This document shows, piece after piece, positions 8,379 to 17,041 of a stretch of 39,017 bases of DNA. The stretch is taken from positions 1 to 39,017 of the forward strand of contig NZ_CAHJWJ010000028.1 in NCBI RefSeq assembly GCF_903642285.1, read 5' to 3'. The translations under genes and the position numbers were made by a program. This DNA is from Sphingomonas bacterium (lineage in GTDB: Bacteria > Pseudomonadota > Alphaproteobacteria > Sphingomonadales > Sphingomonadaceae). Under the pieces are notes generated by a model. The model saw only the letters and a list, made by a program, of their open reading frames with translations. It was not told where the DNA came from and did no database searches. How positions within the stretch are numbered: position 1 is the first letter of the stretch; each line of letters begins with the position of its first letter.

Positions 8379-10730
8379 TCACGCCACCTGCGATTGTCGC
8401 CAGTCGCGATTGGCCAGCGCGCGCGCTTCCTCGACGGGGAGGGGGCGACCGAAATAATAGCCCTGGACCTTCGAACAGCCCAGCTCCTGGACCATCCGGT
8501 GCTCCGCTTCGGTCTCGACGCCTTCCGCGGTCGTCGCCATGCCAAGGCTCTTGGCAAGCGCGACGACGGCGCGGATGATCGCGATCGCCTCGCGCACGCC
8601 CTTCGACGCGCCCTGCACGAAGCTGCGGTCGATCTTGATCGAGGAGAAGCGCGTGCGGCTGAGATAGCCGAGCGACGAATAGCCGGTCCCGAAATCGTCG
8701 AGGCTGAGGCGAACGCCCATGTCGAGCACCTTCTCCAGCACCTTGGTCGCGCCGAGGCCCTGCATGAAGACGCTCTCGGTCACTTCCAGCTCCAGGCGTT
8801 CCGCGGACAGGCCGCTATTCGCCAGTGCCGATGTGACGACGGTCACGAAATTGGGGTTCTGCAGCTGATCGGGCGAGACGTTGACCGCCACCCGGATGTC
8901 GGTCGGCCACCGCACGGCCTCGTCACAGGCGGTGCGAAGCACCCATTCGCCGATCGGCGCGATCAGTCGCGCCTCCTCGGCGAGCGGAATGAACTTCATC
9001 GGGGAGACGGTGCCGAAGATCGGGCTGTTCCAGCGGAGCAGTGCCTCGAACCCCATCAGCGACCCGGTGCCGGCATCCACGACGGGCTGATAGGCGAGGT
9101 GCATCTCGCCTTTTTCCAAGGCGGTGCGAAGCGCCATCTCCAGCACGCGGCGCTCCTCCGCCTGCACGTGCAATTCGGGTTCGTAGACATGGACGAGGCC
9201 GCCGCCGCCGTCCTTCGACCGGTACAGCGCCAGATCGGCGGAGCGGATCAGCATTTCCGCGGTGCGGCCGTCGCGCGGGCCCACCGCCAGGCCGATGCTG
9301 GCACCGACATAGAGCTTGTGCTGATCGACTTCATAGGGTTGCGACAACGTATGGATGATATGACGTGCGAATGCCTCGACCGCGGCGATGTCGCGCGCAT
9401 CGCGGACGATGACCGCGAATTCGTCCCCACCCAGCCGACCGCACATCGCGTTCGTGGTCATCAACTGGCCAAGCCGTTCGGACACGCGCCCGAGCAACCG
9501 GTCGCCGATCGGATGGCCGAGCGTATCGTTGACCGCCTTGAACCGGTCGAGATCGAGCATCATGAACGCGCAGCGGCCGCCCCATTTGTCCGCATCGGTC
9601 ATCGCGTGCACCAATGTTTCGTTGATGAGCAAGCGGTTGGGCAGACCGGTCAGCGTGTCGAACCGCGCCATGCGGTTGATCTTGTCCGCCGATGCGCGCT
9701 GTTCGGTGACGTCGGAGCCGACGCCGCGAAAGCCGATGAACGCGCCGCGTTCGTCGAAGCGGGGGCTGGCCGCCAGTTCCCACCAGCGTTCCTCGCCCGC
9801 CACGCTGACCGGCAGGCGCAGGTCGCGGAAACTTTCGCGCCCCTTCAGCTTGTCGGCGAGGGTGTGGAGGCTGACGGCGAAATTGCCGGTTTCCCAGGCG
9901 GGCCCGGCCAGCACCTGAAGGAATGGCATGCCGTTGATCGTGACCGGATCCAGCCCGCAGGCGAAGGCGAAGCGCGGCGATGCCTTCACCACGCGGCGCG
10001 CGGCGTCGGTTTCCCACAGCCAGTCGGCTCCGTTGTCCTCGAATTCGCGAAGCAGCAGGCTGACCGTTTCATCGCGTTCCGCCAGTGCGAGTTCGGCGGC
10101 GCGGATCGCGATCAGCCCGCGGGCGCGGCCCACACAGGCGGTACCGAGCAGCAGCGTGAAGAGCAGGACGCCGACCGCCGCCGCATAGGCACCCGACCAT
10201 ATGAGATCGACCGCGGTCGCGGAGCCGATCCCGGCGAGAAAGACGAGCGTGGCCAGAGCAAGTGGTGCCATCGTCAGCGATGCGGCCGTCATCAGGATGG
10301 CGAGCGTGACGCCCAATCCGGCGGACGTGCCCGGCGAGTGGGGACAGAAAATGAGCGGTACGACCGCCCAGACGATCGCCAGCGCAGCGCCTTCGAACGC
10401 GGTGTCGCGCAGTTCGGGCAGCCGGGCATAGCCGTCTTCGCGGTGATGCGCCGCCAGTCGCCGGAACGCGACCGTGACCGCGACGACCGCTACGGCGGCG
10501 GACCAGGCGATCAGCCAGGAAAGCGCGATGGTCTTCGCCAGCAGCACGAACGATGCGGTCGCACCGGTCAGATTGGCGGCGAGCAGGACGAAGGCGAGCT
10601 GCCGCCCGGCGGCCAGCTGCGTCGACCGCAATCGACCCGATTCGGCCGGGTCCGCGCCGTCGCGCAGGCCCAGAAGTATCGTAAAGCCGATTTGCGTCGG
10701 CACGGGTGGAGTTTGGGTCTCGATCGTCAC
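8379..10730 (-). CDS. Membrane-anchored PAS-GGDEF-EAL cyclic-di-GMP protein
   Basis: A 783-residue protein. About five to six hydrophobic segments cover 44-200, then a helical linker, a PAS-like domain (about 228-345), GGDEF (about 350-515, motif GGDEF at 434-438) and EAL (about 530-775, motif EALLR at 562-566). The EAL catalytic set is visible: NVS, ELEVTES, DDFGTGYSSL, IKIDRSFV and AEGVET, so phosphodiesterase activity is likely. The GGDEF motif is intact, but the position of an inhibitory RxxD site five residues before it reads TTNA, so product inhibition there is not expected. Whether the protein makes or breaks c-di-GMP cannot be told from sequence. It lies 94 bases downstream of the acyl-AMP ligase on the same strand. 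Confidence 0.93.
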   Translation of the reverse strand: MTIETQTPPVPTQIGFTILLGLRDGADPAESGRLRSTQLAAGRQLAFVLLAANLTGATASFVLLAKTIALSWLIAWSAAVAVVAVTVAFRRLAAHHREDGYARLPELRDTAFEGAALAIVWAVVPLIFCPHSPGTSAGLGVTLAILMTAASLTMAPLALATLVFLAGIGSATAVDLIWSGAYAAAVGVLLFTLLLGTACVGRARGLIAIRAAELALAERDETVSLLLREFEDNGADWLWETDAARRVVKASPRFAFACGLDPVTINGMPFLQVLAGPAWETGNFAVSLHTLADKLKGRESFRDLRLPVSVAGEERWWELAASPRFDERGAFIGFRGVGSDVTEQRASADKINRMARFDTLTGLPNRLLINETLVHAMTDADKWGGRCAFMMLDLDRFKAVNDTLGHPIGDRLLGRVSERLGQLMTTNAMCGRLGGDEFAVIVRDARDIAAVEAFARHIIHTLSQPYEVDQHKLYVGASIGLAVGPRDGRTAEMLIRSADLALYRSKDGGGGLVHVYEPELHVQAEERRVLEMALRTALEKGEMHLAYQPVVDAGTGSLMGFEALLRWNSPIFGTVSPMKFIPLAEEARLIAPIGEWVLRTACDEAVRWPTDIRVAVNVSPDQLQNPNFVTVVTSALANSGLSAERLELEVTESVFMQGLGATKVLEKVLDMGVRLSLDDFGTGYSSLGYLSRTRFSSIKIDRSFVQGASKGVREAIAIIRAVVALAKSLGMATTAEGVETEAEHRMVQELGCSKVQGYYFGRPLPVEEARALANRDWRQSQVA

Positions 10731-10824
10731 CCGTGGATCGATACGGCAAATCCGTTAGCGGTTCGTTGCCATTCCGGCCCGATTCATCGGATTTGGATCC
10801 TATCGGTTCGGATCGACCGCCGGC

Positions 10825-12594
10825 TCAGGCGGCGATGTCGTACGGCTTGATCTCGCCCGCCAGATACAGGTTGCGCGCCTTCGCGCGGCTGAGCTTGCCG
10901 GAACTGGTCCGCGGCAGCGTACGCGGCGGGATCAATTCGATGACGCAGTTCATGCCGGTCACCGCACGCACGCGTTCGCGGATGGCGTCGCGAAGGCGGG
11001 CGCGTTCGCCCTCGTCGGAACTGCGGCACTGGACCAGGACCGCCGGTGTCTCTTCGCCGCCCGGCGTCGTGATCGCGAAGGCGGCGATGTCGCCCGCCTT
11101 GAAGCCCGGAAGTTGCTCCACGGCCCATTCGATGTCCTGCGGCCAATGGTTGCGGCCGTTGACGATGATCATGTCCTTGGCGCGGCCGACGATGTAGACA
11201 TAACCGTCGCTGAGATACCCCATGTCGCCGGTGTCGAGCCAGCCGTCGACCAGGCAGGCATCGGTCGCGGCGTCGTCGCGGAAATAGCCGACCATCACCG
11301 ACGGCCCCTTGCACCACAATTTGCCGATCGCGCGTTCGGGCAGCGGCGTACCGTCCTCCTCGCGGATTTCGATCCTCATGTCGCGCACCGCCTTCCCGCA
11401 ATTGACGATCGCACGGAAACGCTGCGGGCGTTTTCCGTCCGGGCCGTGCCCTTCGCCCGACAGCTGCGTTTCCTCGACCAGTTCGACGCGGATACCCTCG
11501 CCGGGCGGCATGATCGACACCGCCAGCGTCGCCTCCGCCAGCCCGTAGCTCGGCAGGAACGCCGACGCTGCGAATCCCGCATCGGCGAAGGCGTCGACGA
11601 AGCTTTGCATCACGTCGGGCCGGATCATGTCCGCGCCGTTCCCCGCGAGCCGCCAGCGCGACAGGTCGAAGCGTTCGGCGGCCTTGGTCTGGCTCGACAT
11701 CCGCCGTGCGCAGATATCGTAGCCGAAGGTGGGGGAATAGCTGATCGAGGTGCCCGTATTGCGGCTGATGAGATCGAGCCAGGCGAGCGGACGGCGCGCG
11801 AAATCCTCGGTCTTCAGATAATCCGCCGACACCTGGTTGGCGATCGGCGACAATAGGCACCCGACCAGCCCCATGTCATGATACCAGGGCAGCCATGACA
11901 CGCAGCGATCGGTATCGACTACCTCCATGCCGTGGCTGTGCGCGGCCAGATTGTTCAACAGCGCGCGGTGGGTGATGACGACGCCGTGGGGAAAGCGGGT
12001 CGAACCGCTGGAATATTGCAGATAGGCGATCGAATCGGGACCGGCCGCCGGCAAAGCGGCCTCGGGCGCAGGGCGCGTTTCCAGTTCCGCCCAGTCGACG
12101 CCCGTGGTGGCTGCCGCCACCGCAGCCGCGCCTGCCATTTCGGCCAGCTCGGGCGGGTAGATCAGCATCACCGGGTCGCAACTGGCCAGCTGGACGCGCA
12201 GCTGTTCGATATAGGAATCGCGCCCGCCGAACGACGTCGGCAGCGGCAGCGGCACCGGCCACGCGCCGGCATAGACCGTACCGAAAAACAGGGCCGCGAA
12301 GTCCGGGCTGGTTTCGGCAACCAGCGCGATCCGGTCTTCGGGCTTCACCCCCGCCGCAATCAGCCGCCGCGCCATCGCCAGCGCATCGTCGCGCAATTCG
12401 GCAAAACGGTAAGGGCGGATCAGCGTCCCGCGCGCATCGTGGAAATTGAGACCGCGCCCGCCCGCCGCGGCATAGTCCAGCGCGTCGCCGAGCGTCGCGA
12501 AATCGGCGAAGCGGCGCGCCAGGCCATCCTCGGTCGGCGTCGCGCGCAAAGCTGCGTCGCTCGTCGCCGTCGAAAGGATGTGGTCGGTCTTCAT
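10825..12594 (-). CDS. Fatty-acyl-AMP ligase (FAAL-type adenylating enzyme)
   Basis: A 589-residue ANL-superfamily enzyme that activates a fatty acid as acyl-AMP, usually for transfer to an acyl carrier protein. LQYSSGSTRFPHGVVITHRA is the P-loop, SWLPWYHDMGLVG and PSYGLAEATLAVS are typical of FAALs, DGWLDTGDMGYLSDGYVYIV holds the A7/A8 region with GRAKDMIIVNGRN, and the catalytic Lys is in LPRTSSGKLSRAKARNLY. The acyl-AMP type is favoured over acyl-CoA by these motifs and length. ATG 12594 is chosen; the upstream part of the open frame is antisense to recX. No carrier protein or polyketide synthase lies next to it. It is divergent from recX across 104 bases. Confidence 0.9.
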   Translation of the reverse strand: MKTDHILSTATSDAALRATPTEDGLARRFADFATLGDALDYAAAGGRGLNFHDARGTLIRPYRFAELRDDALAMARRLIAAGVKPEDRIALVAETSPDFAALFFGTVYAGAWPVPLPLPTSFGGRDSYIEQLRVQLASCDPVMLIYPPELAEMAGAAAVAAATTGVDWAELETRPAPEAALPAAGPDSIAYLQYSSGSTRFPHGVVITHRALLNNLAAHSHGMEVVDTDRCVSWLPWYHDMGLVGCLLSPIANQVSADYLKTEDFARRPLAWLDLISRNTGTSISYSPTFGYDICARRMSSQTKAAERFDLSRWRLAGNGADMIRPDVMQSFVDAFADAGFAASAFLPSYGLAEATLAVSIMPPGEGIRVELVEETQLSGEGHGPDGKRPQRFRAIVNCGKAVRDMRIEIREEDGTPLPERAIGKLWCKGPSVMVGYFRDDAATDACLVDGWLDTGDMGYLSDGYVYIVGRAKDMIIVNGRNHWPQDIEWAVEQLPGFKAGDIAAFAITTPGGEETPAVLVQCRSSDEGERARLRDAIRERVRAVTGMNCVIELIPPRTLPRTSSGKLSRAKARNLYLAGEIKPYDIAA

Positions 12595-12698
12595 GCTCGT
12601 CTTTCGTCCGGCGGATCGCTGGCGATCCTCATGCGATCTTGCACAATGCCCGTTATGCGCGTTCAAATTCGGGTGCGACTGTGGCACAAACATGGCGC

Positions 12699-13238
12699 AT
12701 GCGGCGCAATCGTTCCTCCCCCGGGTCGCCGATCCCGCCGCTGGACGCCGCCGCGCTCGACCGGCTGGCGCTGCGATACGTCGAACGCTTCGCGACCACG
12801 CGGGGGAAACTCGCGGATTATCTGCGCCGCAAGATCCGCGAACGCGGGTGGGAGGGGCCGGCAGCCGACCCCGCGGCGCTGGCCGAGCGGATGGCGGAAC
12901 TCGGCTATGTCGACGACCGTGCGTTCGCCGCGGCGCGCGCCGGGCTGATGGCGCGGCGCGGCCTCGGCGCGCGGCGGATCGACGGTGCGCTTCGGCAGGC
13001 GGGGGTTCGGGAGGCGGATCGCGAGGATATCGCGCCCGACATCGCGGAAAGCGGCGTGGCGGCGGCGTTGGCCTATGCGCGGCGGCGGCGGATCGGGCCA
13101 TGGGGCATGGGCGATCCCGACCGGGCGACGCGTGAGAAGCAGGTCGCGGCGATGCTGCGCGCGGGGCACGGCTTCGATCTGGTGCGGCGGATCGTCGCGC
13201 TGCCCGCGGGGGAGCCGATCGACCCGGATTCGCTTTGA
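12699..13238 (+). CDS. recX: RecX-family regulatory protein
   Basis: A 179-residue protein, Arg- and Ala-rich, with three-helix repeats. LALRYVERFATTRGKLADYL followed by RRKIRERGW, then AERMAELGYVDDRAFAAARA, follow the RecX pattern of L.yLa.R..s..eL...L and L...g.vdD..fA. RecX binds RecA filaments and limits recombinase activity; recA is not in this window. Alphaproteobacterial relatives are often diverged, so the family is assigned with fair rather than full confidence. ATG 12699 is preferred over ATG 12639, which would add an unlikely 20-residue leader. Confidence 0.82.
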   Translation: MRRNRSSPGSPIPPLDAAALDRLALRYVERFATTRGKLADYLRRKIRERGWEGPAADPAALAERMAELGYVDDRAFAAARAGLMARRGLGARRIDGALRQAGVREADREDIAPDIAESGVAAALAYARRRRIGPWGMGDPDRATREKQVAAMLRAGHGFDLVRRIVALPAGEPIDPDSL

Positions 13239-13311
13239 TCGTCTTTGCGGGAAAGGACGGCGTTGCAGCATGCGCGAACCATGCTAGCGTCGCATCACAG
13301 GGGTGAGTGCG

Positions 13312-13902
13312 ATGCGTAGCGAAACGCCACAGGATGCGGGGGGGTCGGCCCGGATTGGCCCCGACGACCTCGACGGGCCGGACGCTACGGAATCGGTGCC
13401 GCTGGCCGGGACGGTCAAATGGTTCGACGTGACCCGCGGATTCGGATTTGCGGTGGCGGACGACGAATCGATCGGCGACATCCTGATCCATTTTTCCGTG
13501 CTGCAACCGCATGGCCGGCGCAGCCTGCCCGAGGGCGCACGCGTCGAGACGCTGGCGATCTCACGCGGGCGCGGGTTCCAGGCGCGCGAAATCGTCGCGA
13601 TCGACCTCACCGACGCGGTCGACGAACCACCCCAACGCCCACGCCCGGTTGGCGACCGGGTCGATCCCGCGTCCCTGATCGCGGATGCCGGGCCGTTCGA
13701 GGCGGTCACGGTCAAATGGTTCAACAGGCTGAAAGGCTATGGCTTTCTCGTCCGCCTGTCCGATGGCGCTGACGTGTTCGTCCATATGGAAACGCTGCGC
13801 CGCGCCGATATCGTCGCGGTCGAACCCGACGAACCGCTCCGCGCGCGCATCGTCGAGGGTCGTAAGGGGCCGCTGGCGGTGATGGTGGAGAAAGACGCGT
13901 GA
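13312..13902 (+). CDS. Tandem cold-shock-domain protein
   Basis: A 196-residue protein with two cold-shock domains joined by an acidic/proline linker. Domain 1 (about 31-95) has [16 protein letters not shown] and ILIHF; domain 2 (about 126-192) has [16 protein letters not shown] and VFVHM. These are the RNP1 and RNP2 nucleic-acid-binding motifs, so both domains probably bind single-stranded RNA or DNA. The double form is common in Alphaproteobacteria. ATG 13312 follows AGGGGTG; GTG 13303 is an alternative 9 bases earlier. Function is inferred from the fold only. Confidence 0.9.
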   Translation: MRSETPQDAGGSARIGPDDLDGPDATESVPLAGTVKWFDVTRGFGFAVADDESIGDILIHFSVLQPHGRRSLPEGARVETLAISRGRGFQAREIVAIDLTDAVDEPPQRPRPVGDRVDPASLIADAGPFEAVTVKWFNRLKGYGFLVRLSDGADVFVHMETLRRADIVAVEPDEPLRARIVEGRKGPLAVMVEKDA

Positions 13903-13963
13903 GGCAAGACGCGGTCCGGTCGATGCCGGTTGATGGCCGCGGGCAGGCGCGGTAAGCGGGCCA

Positions 13964-14359
13964 ATGGGCATCAATCTCAATCCCCTCACCTGGTGGAACG
14001 GCGCGACCTGGGGCACCTGGTTCTACGGGTTGCGCGACAAGGTCCGCGTCGGCGCCGATTCGCTCGGCAACGTCTATTATGAGGGCGGCCGCGATACCGC
14101 GGGCAATCCGCGCCGCTGGGTGATCTACAACGGATCGAACGATGCCAGTCGGGTGCCCCCCGAATGGTTCGGCTGGCTGCACCATCAGATCGCGGACGTG
14201 CCCGAACGGGCGCTGCCGATGCCGCGACCGTGGCAGAAATCCGCCATGGCCAACATGACCGGCACCGCCGATGCCTATCGTCCCTCCGGTGCGCTCGAAA
14301 TGGGCGGCAGGCGTGCGGCGGCGACCGGCGATTACGAAGCCTGGACGCCCGAGGGGTGA
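13964..14359 (+). CDS. NADH:ubiquinone oxidoreductase NDUFA12-like accessory subunit
   Basis: A 131-residue protein of the NDUFA12 (B17.2) family. The core TWFYGLRDKVRVGADSLGNV followed by YYEG.RDTAGNPRRWVIYNG and VPPEWFGWLHHQ is highly typical. In Alphaproteobacteria as in mitochondria this is a supernumerary subunit or assembly helper of complex I at the inner membrane's cytoplasmic side. It overlaps the DUF2155 gene by 4 bases (GTGA), an order often seen in this class and followed by aat. The start ATG 13964 gives a normal family N-terminus. Confidence 0.93.
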   Translation: MGINLNPLTWWNGATWGTWFYGLRDKVRVGADSLGNVYYEGGRDTAGNPRRWVIYNGSNDASRVPPEWFGWLHHQIADVPERALPMPRPWQKSAMANMTGTADAYRPSGALEMGGRRAAATGDYEAWTPEG

Positions 14360-15009
14360 CGAGACGCTCGATTGCCGCGGCCGTCCTCGCCGTGGTGCTG
14401 TTGGTCGGCGGGGTGCTCGGGTTCCGTGCATGGCACCGGACCACCCCCGCGGACGGCGGCGATTCGGTCAGCCAGTCGATACCCGAAATGCCCGGCCAGC
14501 CCGTGGCGGCGGACGGCGTCGAGACGGTCGATACCGGCGACGCGGCCGTCGATGCGGGCGCGACCCCGATGGCGCAGCGCGTGGCGGTGATCGGCCTGCT
14601 GAACAAGCGCAACGGCGATTCGCGCGATCTGACGCTGAAGGTCGGGCAGGCCGCGCGTGTCGGCGATACCGTCGTCCGGCTGCGCGCGTGCGAGGAAACC
14701 GCGCCATGGGAGAACGAGCATCTGACCGGCGCGTTCGTACAGCTGGATGTGCGTGGCTATGACCGGCATTGGCGGCGGGTCTTTTCGGGCTGGCTGTACA
14801 AGGAACGGCCGTCGCTGAACGTCGTGCAGCACCCGGTCTACGACGTCTGGACCAAGAGCTGTACGATGTCCTTCCCCGACAAGGGGCCGGACACCGTCGC
14901 GTTGACCGACCCCGCGGCACGGTCGGCCGCGAAGAGGTCGCCGGGGGCGGACGAACCTGCCGATGCGCCGACGACACCCGACAGCGCGGCATCCAGCAAC
15001 ACGCAGTAA
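14356..15009 (+). CDS. DUF2155 domain-containing secreted or anchored protein
   Basis: A 217-residue protein. A hydrophobic N-terminal segment (about 5-22, IAAAVLAVVLLVGGVLGF) is a signal anchor or signal peptide. A low-complexity stretch follows to about 75. The DUF2155 core is VAVIGLLNKRNGDSRDLTLK to VQHPVYDVWTKSC (about 76-171), and a Ala/Pro/Asp-rich tail follows. GTG 14356 overlaps the preceding stop. The last 172 bases lie opposite the end of the convergent aat gene, and the DUF2155 YDVW codons face the aat stop. The function of the domain is not known. Confidence 0.85.
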   Translation: MTRRSIAAAVLAVVLLVGGVLGFRAWHRTTPADGGDSVSQSIPEMPGQPVAADGVETVDTGDAAVDAGATPMAQRVAVIGLLNKRNGDSRDLTLKVGQAARVGDTVVRLRACEETAPWENEHLTGAFVQLDVRGYDRHWRRVFSGWLYKERPSLNVVQHPVYDVWTKSCTMSFPDKGPDTVALTDPAARSAAKRSPGADEPADAPTTPDSAASSNTQ

Positions 15010-15551
15010 TCCGCCCGGTCGATCTCCACCGCGCCGAGCGAGGCGAGGTGGCTGGTCTGGAACTGGCAGTCGAGCAGGGTGAACCCGCCCGCCCTCATCC
15101 GCGCGACCAGCCAGGCGAGTGCGACCTTCGATGCGTCGGTCGCGCGACTGACCATGCTTTCGCCGAAGAATGCGCGTCCCAGCGCAAGGCCGTAGAGCCC
15201 GCCGACCAGCCGATCCCCGTCCCAGCATTCGATCGAATGCGCGAAACCCATGGCGTGTAGCGTCCCGAACGCCTGTTCGATGCCGCGGTTGATCCACGTC
15301 TCCGGCCGACCCTCGACGCTTTCCGCACAAAGCATCACGATATCGGCGAAGGCGGTATCGATCGTCACGCGGAACCGGTCCGCCGCGATCGTCTTGCGGA
15401 GCGATTTAGACAGGCGGAGCCCGTCCAGCGGCAGGACCGCGCGGCGTTTCGGTTCGACCCAATATACGCTTGCGGCGTCGCGGTCGTCCGCCATCGGAAA
15501 GACGCCGATGGAATAGGCGCCGAGGACAAGTTGGGGATCCAGGCGGTTCAT
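14838..15551 (-). CDS. aat: Leucyl/phenylalanyl-tRNA-protein transferase
   Basis: A 237-residue enzyme that adds Leu or Phe to proteins with N-terminal Lys or Arg, marking them for ClpS/ClpAP degradation. Typical sequences are LVLGAYSIGVFPMADDRDA, YWVEPKRRAVLPLDGL, TWINRGIEQAF, GFAHSIECWDGDRLVGGLYG, FFGESMVSRATDASKVAL and LLDCQFQTSHLASLGAVEI. The C-terminus after the core ends in SGPLSGKDIVQLLVQTS. ATG 15551 is the only sensible start. Its last 172 bases overlap the convergent DUF2155 gene, so both reading frames are used there. A palindromic element separates it from the upstream ParA-like gene. Confidence 0.95.
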   Translation of the reverse strand: MNRLDPQLVLGAYSIGVFPMADDRDAASVYWVEPKRRAVLPLDGLRLSKSLRKTIAADRFRVTIDTAFADIVMLCAESVEGRPETWINRGIEQAFGTLHAMGFAHSIECWDGDRLVGGLYGLALGRAFFGESMVSRATDASKVALAWLVARMRAGGFTLLDCQFQTSHLASLGAVEIDRADYCVLLDAALSGVVGASAGSSAPGDLFAADRAAGSVNATVSGPLSGKDIVQLLVQTS

Positions 15552-15568
15552 TAACTCACCTTCTCGTC

Positions 15569-15592
15569 TCCCCTCCCGTAAACGGGAGGGGG
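15569..15592. repeat. Palindromic element between parA-like gene and aat
   Basis: CCCCTCCCGT (15570-15579), loop AA, ACGGGAGGGG (15582-15591), a perfect 10-bp stem. It fills the 41-base gap between the ParA-like stop (15593) and the aat start (15551) on the minus strand. There is no T run, so termination is uncertain. It would form in the leader of aat. Confidence 0.75.
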
Positions 15593-16312
15593 CTAAACAT
15601 CCCTACCCGCCAATCGCAACTCGATCGTCCGCCACAGCGCGTCGAATGCCTTCGCGCCCTCGGATCGCGGCGCGAACGATCCGACCGGCGCGCGCTTCGC
15701 GGCGGTCTGTTCGATCACGCTCGCCATCGGGATGACGGGCCAGTCGGGATGCCGTTCCACCGCGGCGGCGTGCAGGCCGCGGCGGCGATCGACCATGACG
15801 TGGACGGGCATCACCGGCGTCCTGCCGCCGAGATGCGACACCACCGCCCGATAGGCGCGTTCGGACAGTGGCGAGGGGATGACCGGCGCGACGATCAGGT
15901 CGGCGGCGCGCATCACCTGGTCAGCGGTATCGGTCAGCCCGGGCGGGCAGTCGAGCACGATCCGGTCATAATCCTTCAGTCCCGCCAGCAGTTTCGCGAG
16001 CCGCTTCTTCTTGTCGAGTTCGTGGAACAACCGGTCGAGCCCGCGCAACGATTCGTCGGCGGGGATCAGGTCGAGGCGCGGATAGGGCGTCGGACGCGCC
16101 CGGTCGGCGATCGATATCGCCTTCGAGAAGACTCCTTGCGCGTCGTTGTGCGTCGTATCGCAGCCGAGCAACCAGCTGCTCGCGGCCTGCGGGTCGAGGT
16201 CCCACAGCAACGTCCGCCGCGCCGATCGCTCCGCCGCGCACCAGGCCAGATTGATCGACAGCGTCGTCTTCCCGACGCCGCCCTTCAGGCTGTAGATCGC
16301 GACCGTCGTCAT
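15593..16312 (-). CDS. ParA/MinD-like P-loop ATPase
   Basis: A 239-residue deviant-Walker ATPase. The N-terminus MTTVAIYSLKGGVGKTTLSI contains the deviant Walker A with its signature Lys, LLWDLDPQAASSWLL is the switch I/A' region, and YDRIVLDCPPGLTDTADQVM is Walker B. Such proteins position chromosomes, plasmids or large complexes by ATP-driven cycling. No parB partner or parS-like site is seen, and the gene sits upstream of aat, so this is more likely an orphan ParA than a replicon partition gene. ATG 16312 is used; the frame upstream is not ParA-like. Confidence 0.88.
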   Translation of the reverse strand: MTTVAIYSLKGGVGKTTLSINLAWCAAERSARRTLLWDLDPQAASSWLLGCDTTHNDAQGVFSKAISIADRARPTPYPRLDLIPADESLRGLDRLFHELDKKKRLAKLLAGLKDYDRIVLDCPPGLTDTADQVMRAADLIVAPVIPSPLSERAYRAVVSHLGGRTPVMPVHVMVDRRRGLHAAAVERHPDWPVIPMASVIEQTAAKRAPVGSFAPRSEGAKAFDALWRTIELRLAGRDV

Positions 16313-16365
16313 GCGCGCGACCCTGCCGATTGCGGGGTGGTGTGGCAAGCGGCGTCGCGCCGATG

Positions 16366-16395
16366 AAAAGGGCCGGCGGATCGCTCCGCCGGCCC
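16366..16395 (-). terminator. Intrinsic terminator of the lipoprotein gene
   Basis: On the minus strand a perfect 11-bp GC-rich stem, GGGCCGGCGGA with its complement (16370-16380 and 16385-16395), is followed by TTTT (16369-16366). It starts 22 bases after the lipoprotein stop codon. This is the clearest intrinsic terminator in the window and separates the lipoprotein gene from the ParA-like gene. Confidence 0.8.
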
Positions 16396-16417
16396 GGAAT
16401 TTCATGCGAACCCTAAA

Positions 16418-16804
16418 TCAGGACTTGCAGCTCTGCGCGGCCTTGCCCGGTTGCGTCAGTTCGATGCTGTCTGGGCTGCCGGTCAGCTTCCAGCCGTCGG
16501 CAGTCAGCGGCGCACCGGTCGTGGGCGCGGTCAGCTTCGTCGCGGTACCACCCTGCGTCGTGCGCACCATCGCCAGCTTGTCGCCTTGGAAGAACGTGAC
16601 GTAGACGAGGCTGTTGTCCTTGCAGCGCAGCGACTTGTCCGCCTTGATCGCAGGCGGCATCTCGATCGGCGCGGCGTTCTTCAGCGCATTGGCCATCGGA
16701 TCGGGGTTCGCATCGACGACCTCCGGTGCCTTTGGCTGTGAGTTGCAGGCAGCCAGCGCGAGCAGCGACGCGGCGGCGACGATAGGGAGGAAGGGGCTTT
16801 TCAT
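16418..16804 (-). CDS. Small putative lipoprotein
   Basis: A 128-residue protein with a lipoprotein signal: MKSPFLPIVAAASLLALAAC, with lipobox LAAC and Cys20 as the lipidation site. The mature part has a DANPDPMANALKNAAP stretch, then LRCKDNSLVYVTFFQGDKLA and a final SCKS, with two further cysteines that could form a disulfide. It is reminiscent of small MliC-like lysozyme-inhibitor lipoproteins, but I cannot assign it firmly. ATG 16804 is selected because it starts the signal peptide; ATG 16843 would put 13 residues in front. It is divergent from the cysteine synthase gene across 237 bases. Confidence 0.8.
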   Translation of the reverse strand: MKSPFLPIVAAASLLALAACNSQPKAPEVVDANPDPMANALKNAAPIEMPPAIKADKSLRCKDNSLVYVTFFQGDKLAMVRTTQGGTATKLTAPTTGAPLTADGWKLTGSPDSIELTQPGKAAQSCKS

Positions 16805-17041
16805 GGCGACCGAACATCTCGCTGATGCAGCATCCTCCGTCAAGGACGATATGGCGCGGTTTGGGCCGCTGGATGCTGATATTCCCGCGCCTCGGACGGG
16901 CCTATCGGACGTAACGCCGCCATGTTATTTCGCAGTCGCAACATGCCATACGGGCATGCGGCCGATCGTTGCAGTTGCGCATCATCCCGTCCCAAGTTTC
17001 GATCGCTTGCTCCCGCCCGAGCATGAGGCCATCTAACGGGC

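Noticed and set aside
8394..10850. 818-codon plus-strand open frame opposite the GGDEF-EAL gene
   Set aside because: It has the His/Arg/Asp-rich composition of an antisense shadow in high-GC DNA, no recognisable domain, and the minus-strand protein has complete family motifs.
15593..16312. Plasmid or phage partition locus from the ParA-like gene
   Set aside because: No parB, no parS-like repeats and no replication or phage genes; the neighbours are chromosomal housekeeping genes.
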